The notes under the pieces: model-generated
Databases searched by the model: none
What the model was told of the DNA's origin: nothing
Seen by the model: only the letters and a program-made list of their open reading frames with translations
In this document: in pieces, positions 27,223 to 32,005 of the stretch
Numbering within the stretch: position 1 is the first letter of the stretch
Layout: every line of letters starts with the position of its first letter
DNA from: Rickettsia typhi
GTDB taxonomy: Bacteria; Pseudomonadota; Alphaproteobacteria; Rickettsiales; Rickettsiaceae
Direction: 5' to 3'
NCBI GenBank assembly: GCA_945907105.1
Contig: CAMDSB010000010.1
Span: 1-32,005 of the forward strand
DNA: 32,005 bases
Translations under genes and position numbers: made by a program

Positions 27223-28701
27223 TCATCTTAAAATTTCAACCCACATCGTATCAATTTTTTTAACGATATCACTATCCATCTTAATTACTTCGCCCCAATT
27301 ACGATGGGTTTCTGGCGGTAACTTATTGGTTGCATCAATTCCGAGCTTGCTACCCAAACCAGATTCAATTGAGGCAAAGTCCAGATAGTCGATAGGTGAA
27401 TTTTCAATAAAAGTAGAGTCTCTTTTGGGGTCGGTTCTGGTTGAAATTGCCCAAATTACTTCTTTCCAGTCACGTATGTTAATGTCATCGTCAACGACAA
27501 TAATAAACTTTGTATACATAAATTGCTGCAAAAATGACCAAATACCCATCATGATTCTTTTAGCTTGTCCTGGGTAAGTCTTTTTTATTGAAACAACGGC
27601 TACTCTATAAGAGCAGCCCTCAGGTGGTAAATAGAAATCTGTAATCTCAGGAAATTGTTGCTGTATTAGTGGAACAAATATTTCATTTAACGCTTCTCCC
27701 AGAATAGATGGTTCATCTGGTGGCTTTCCAGTATAGGTACTTAAATAGATAGGTTTCTTTTTCATGGTTATGGCTGTGACTGTAAATACTGGAAAGGCTT
27801 CTACGTCATTATAATATCCGGTGTGATCGCCAAATGGACCTTCTGGCTTATAGTCAGTAAGGCTAATTTCGCCCTCCAAGATTATTTCTGCGTGAGCTGG
27901 AACTTTTAAATCAATACTCTTGCATTGTACAAGTTCAATTGACTTATTTTGCAGTAATCCCGCAAAACTATACTCTGAAATAGTATTTGGAATAGGCATT
28001 ACTGCAGCTAATGTAATGGCGGGGCTAGTTCCAATTACTGCAGCTGCAGGCATAGATTTGTTGCCAAGGTTTTGCCATTTTGCATAATGACCTGCCCCAC
28101 CACGCATTTTTAACCACCGCATTATGAGTTTGTTTTTACCGATTGGTTGAAGTCTGTATATGCCTAAGTTATAATTATCTGTTTTGTCATTGCCAGTTCC
28201 TTTTGTTACGATTAATGGCCATGTAATTAACGGGCTAACATCTCCTGGCCAACATGTCTGGATAGGCAATATACTAAGGTCAGGATCGGTCATTATTATT
28301 TCCTGAGAACTTCCTTTAGAGACTGTTTTTGGATTCATTGACAAAATTCTTTTAGCAATTGGAAGCATCGCAAAAGTTTCTTTTAGTGATGATGGGGGTT
28401 CTGGGCTTTTCATAAAAGCTAAGAGTTTTCCAAATTCTCGTAGCTGCTGCGAATTTTTTATTCCAAGACCAAGCGAGATTCGTTCTTTACAGGCGAATAG
28501 GTTTGTAACCACGGGGTAATCTGATAATGTGCCGTCATCTTTTATCACATTTTCAAAAAATAATGCTGGCCCATTTAGTGCCAAAAACCTACTACTTATT
28601 TCAGTAATCTCGAGTTTGGCAGAAACTGGCGTTGTAATTCTTTTTAGGTGATTATTTTTTTCAAGAAATGTAAGAAATTCCGGAAGCTCTTTGAAATACA
28701 T
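27223..28701 (-). CDS. ubiD: UbiD-family 4-hydroxy-3-polyprenylbenzoate decarboxylase
   Basis: UbiD removes the carboxyl group from 4-hydroxy-3-octaprenylbenzoate in ubiquinone synthesis, using prenylated FMN made by UbiX (not in this window). With the ATG at 28701 the protein is 492 residues and starts [16 protein letters not shown], like E. coli UbiD. It continues with [10 protein letters not shown] and GPALFFENV. The cofactor and active-site region [15 protein letters not shown] is present. An in-frame GTG at 28719 would add 6 residues; neither start has a clear ribosome binding site. It begins shortly after the lptF stop on the same strand. Confidence 0.93.
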   Translation of the reverse strand: MYFKELPEFLTFLEKNNHLKRITTPVSAKLEITEISSRFLALNGPALFFENVIKDDGTLSDYPVVTNLFACKERISLGLGIKNSQQLREFGKLLAFMKSPEPPSSLKETFAMLPIAKRILSMNPKTVSKGSSQEIIMTDPDLSILPIQTCWPGDVSPLITWPLIVTKGTGNDKTDNYNLGIYRLQPIGKNKLIMRWLKMRGGAGHYAKWQNLGNKSMPAAAVIGTSPAITLAAVMPIPNTISEYSFAGLLQNKSIELVQCKSIDLKVPAHAEIILEGEISLTDYKPEGPFGDHTGYYNDVEAFPVFTVTAITMKKKPIYLSTYTGKPPDEPSILGEALNEIFVPLIQQQFPEITDFYLPPEGCSYRVAVVSIKKTYPGQAKRIMMGIWSFLQQFMYTKFIIVVDDDINIRDWKEVIWAISTRTDPKRDSTFIENSPIDYLDFASIESGLGSKLGIDATNKLPPETHRNWGEVIKMDSDIVKKIDTMWVEILR

Positions 28702-28724
28702 ATCTTTTTTATCCCACACTGGTA

Positions 28725-29801
28725 TTACAAAGTTCTTCTAGTAGTTTGCCATATGCTGAAGATTATACAAATAAACGCATTGCCATAACAGAGAAAAATA
28801 TAATCCAAATCTTTATAAGCCATTCTTTGTAATGTAAAGTGAAAATATGATGCAACTAGCACTGGTACAAAAGTGTAAATAAAGGGTTTAATTTGAGTTT
28901 TGCGTGAGTATGGAACGCTCAAAAATATTGCAAGAGCCAGAAAAACAAAAACAAAATTATATAAAGGCCAAATTAATCTTAGATGGCCATCAGTGATTAA
29001 GCGATTCTGTTTTTCCATAGGTATAGATTGATCTGGCCAGAGCATTTCTGGAATAAATAATTCCATGCTGGTTTTGTTGCGCTCAGAATCATCTTGCACC
29101 TCGCTACTTAGCTCAATTACTAAATTATCAAAATGAAGTATAGTAATATTCCCGTGGGCATCATAGGAATGTCTCAATCCTTGTGACAATAGAAATTTGG
29201 GATTCTGTTGATCAGAATTTAGTATTTCTCCTTTTTTAGCAAAAAAAACCGTGTTGCTTGCCGGTATTTTATTATCAAATAAAATTATTCCGTGCATCTC
29301 ATCGTTTTGATTTTTGCTATCCACATATATAGTAGCGTATTTCGAGATTTGGTTAAATGTTCTAGTTTCGATTAGATTTGATACATAAGTTTCTTTAACA
29401 TTACTAATATTTTTTTTTAAGTTAGCATAAGAAACTGGCATTAGATAGGCAGAAATGTAGCTTGCTATAATCGTCACTATCGTAGCAATAAATAAGGCTG
29501 GTCTTGCAATTTCGTAATTATTAAGACCAGCTCCTCTTAATATAATTAACTGTCTCTCCTCTTTAAGACGGTTATATATATAAATTACTGCTATCACAGA
29601 AATAATAGGCATTATCATGAATAATAGGTACGGTACCAAAAGCACTACGAGCTTGATAAAAGTCTTTAATTCGATCCCTTTATCTAGGAGATTTACTAAG
29701 TTCAATACCTGTACAATCCAAACAAGGCTTGTTAAAACTACAGCTATGACGGATAAGACCGGAAAAATGGTTTTGGCAATATATTTACTGTAGATATACA
29801 T
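28725..29801 (-). CDS. lptF: LPS export ABC transporter permease LptF
   Basis: LptF is one of the two inner-membrane permeases that extract lipopolysaccharide with the ATPase LptB. The 358-residue protein has three N-terminal helices, a periplasmic beta-jellyroll-like domain (about 130-270) and three C-terminal helices, the YjgP/YjgQ layout. The N-terminal pattern [20 protein letters not shown], then [19 protein letters not shown], fits alphaproteobacterial LptF rather than LptG. The partner LptG is encoded past mreB at the right edge, so the pair is split by mreBC. Confidence 0.87.
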   Translation of the reverse strand: MYIYSKYIAKTIFPVLSVIAVVLTSLVWIVQVLNLVNLLDKGIELKTFIKLVVLLVPYLLFMIMPIISVIAVIYIYNRLKEERQLIILRGAGLNNYEIARPALFIATIVTIIASYISAYLMPVSYANLKKNISNVKETYVSNLIETRTFNQISKYATIYVDSKNQNDEMHGIILFDNKIPASNTVFFAKKGEILNSDQQNPKFLLSQGLRHSYDAHGNITILHFDNLVIELSSEVQDDSERNKTSMELFIPEMLWPDQSIPMEKQNRLITDGHLRLIWPLYNFVFVFLALAIFLSVPYSRKTQIKPFIYTFVPVLVASYFHFTLQRMAYKDLDYIFLCYGNAFICIIFSIWQTTRRTL

Positions 29802-29876
29802 AGGTTATTGTGCGATATCACTGTTTGATAAATTGTTCATTTTTCCAACTATATCACAATTCAATAAGTCCTAGTA

Positions 29877-30719
29877 CTATTCTGCATGTGATACTACAAC
29901 TACGAAGTTAATTTTACTAAGGTCGTCAAGAATTTCTACGAATGCTTCTTTATCTTTAACTTTAGTTATAGTTGCAATTGGTATTCCTCTAGGAAATATT
30001 TTTCCATCGCCAGAAGTTAGAATCATTTCTCCAACCTGTACATTATGATTTTCTTCTAGATAGATAACTTTCAAATTATCTTCTTGTTTAGCCAAAATTC
30101 CTCGATTCCTAGAGTTTCCAGTGATAACTGGAATTCGAGAGTTATGGTCATTTATAAGCATTGCAGTAGAATAATGTTTCCCTACCTCTGTAATCCTGCC
30201 GATCAAACCCTGTGCACTTTTTACGATATCATTAACTTTTATGTTTTCGTTTTCACCGGCTTGTATAATTGCTGAACTAGTAAACGGGCTTATGGTTGTA
30301 CCTACTATTTTTGCAGTAACAAATTTCTCTTCAAGATCTTGAGGTACATTAAGTATCTCTTTTAAAGCGGTATTTTCTGCTTTTAAAAAAGATTCTAGTT
30401 CTTGTGTCTTTGAGATAGAGGCTATCTCAAGTTTTAACTTTAAATTTTCGGCTTCTAGGTTTTGAAAATGTGAAATCATCGAATATGCAGATTTTACCTT
30501 ATTGACCGATTGGTCATATATAATTGTTCCAAGAGATAGTACTTTTCCAATAGAATCAAGAGAAAATGTGGCTACGTTGCGGGGATAAGAAAAATATACC
30601 AAGAGGCATGAAAGCAATACTAGTATAGCAACTAGGGATTTTCTAATAGAAAATAACATGAATTTAGTCAATTCTATCAAACTATTCTTAGTGCGTACCC
30701 TATTTTCTAATATTGCCAC
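29877..30719 (-). CDS. mreC: Rod shape-determining protein MreC
   Basis: MreC links the MreB filaments to the cell-wall enzymes of the elongasome. The 280-residue protein has a membrane helix (SLVAILVLLSCLLVYF), a coiled coil (about 85-120), then the MreC beta domain with VGTTISPFTSSAIIQAG, GLIGRITEVG and SRIPVITGNS. The start is GTG at 30719, supported by AGGAG inside the end of mreB about 7 bases upstream. Three bases separate it from the mreB stop, so they form an operon. No mreD is seen in the window. Confidence 0.94.
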   Translation of the reverse strand: MAILENRVRTKNSLIELTKFMLFSIRKSLVAILVLLSCLLVYFSYPRNVATFSLDSIGKVLSLGTIIYDQSVNKVKSAYSMISHFQNLEAENLKLKLEIASISKTQELESFLKAENTALKEILNVPQDLEEKFVTAKIVGTTISPFTSSAIIQAGENENIKVNDIVKSAQGLIGRITEVGKHYSTAMLINDHNSRIPVITGNSRNRGILAKQEDNLKVIYLEENHNVQVGEMILTSGDGKIFPRGIPIATITKVKDKEAFVEILDDLSKINFVVVVSHAE

Positions 30720-30722
30720 TAA

Positions 30723-31820
<1,098 letters not shown>

Positions 31821-31828
31821 GTATTATA

Positions 31829-32005
31829 TCAAGCTTCTTGAAAATGTAAAATAACAAAATTACTAATCAGAATTATAACTATTATTGGCAATAAACTTGC
31901 TAAAAATGGAGAAAATCCACTGTAAGCAAGAATGCGAAGAGCTATTTCAAGAAAGAAATAAGAGCCAATACCCACAAGTAAAGCTAATACTAAGGTGGTT
32001 GAGTT
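31829..32005 (-). CDS. lptG: LPS export permease LptG, C-terminal end (partial)
   Basis: A frame open to the right edge encodes the last 58 residues of a membrane protein ending in FQEA and stopping at 31829. It has two hydrophobic helices (LVLALLVGIGSYFFLEIAL and LPIIVIILISNFVIL) joined by a short loop with AYSGFSPFLA. This is the typical end of LptG (helix, SG-x-x-P-x-L-A, helix). It would be the partner of the LptF encoded at 28725-29801. Only this short end can be seen, so LptF/LptG confusion is possible. Confidence 0.65.
   Translation of the reverse strand, partial: NSTTLVLALLVGIGSYFFLEIALRILAYSGFSPFLASLLPIIVIILISNFVILHFQEA

Overview
The window is AT-rich (a clear A/T bias in codons and spacers), densely coded and made mostly of housekeeping genes in small operons. 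Several traits point to an obligate intracellular alphaproteobacterium of the Rickettsiales, most likely Rickettsiaceae: a class I lysyl-tRNA synthetase, a Sca/OmpB-type autotransporter barrel, alphaproteobacterial AddA and LptF, an mreB-mreC pair, and a LuxR-HTH/NB-ARC/TPR protein of a type I know from Rickettsiales and Legionellales. The taxon is inferred from gene content and remembered family sequences, not from a search.

Layout. 1-2822 (+): 3' end of an ABC permease, its ATPase, and an M32 carboxypeptidase. 3008-8645 (+): rho, mdh with a strong intrinsic terminator, then a tight queA / nucleotidyltransferase-GNAT fusion / tgt operon. 8675-11854 (-): the large helicase-nuclease AddA. 12035-14533 (+): a Sca-like autotransporter. 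14530-16042 (-): a dsbB-coq7-sixA operon with overlapping or touching genes. 16106-18106 (+): class I LysRS and a MazG-like pyrophosphohydrolase, closed by a 14-bp terminator hairpin. 18236-27147 is mixed: a conserved oxygen/stress block (dps-cydA-cydB-small membrane subunit, -) lies between lineage-specific genes that look like host-interaction or regulatory proteins. 27223-32005 (-): the 3' end of lptG, then mreB-mreC, lptF and ubiD.

The most interesting part is 18.2-27.1 kb. The gene at 18236-18994 encodes a protein with three tandem segments matching the eukaryotic ubiquitin-interacting motif (acidic block, then L-x-x-A-x-x-L-S), which suggests a ubiquitin-binding effector. The gene at 22656-23696 encodes a Gly/Ala-rich hydrophobic domain followed by a coiled coil. 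At 24378-26613 a LuxR-HTH / transmembrane / NB-ARC / TPR gene is split by one extra base at an A6 run, and its HTH part has no ATG, GTG or TTG start (an ATA sits where the start should be). This is either fresh decay or expression through slippage. A small gene at 26887-27147 has a leader with three mutually exclusive inverted repeats.

How the genes work together: mdh, ubiD, coq7 and the bd-type oxidase serve an aerobic respiratory chain with ubiquinone; queA and tgt install queuosine in tRNA; mreBC, LptF and LptG build and maintain the envelope; DsbB supports disulfide formation in exported proteins. No tRNA, rRNA, CRISPR array or insertion sequence was recognised.
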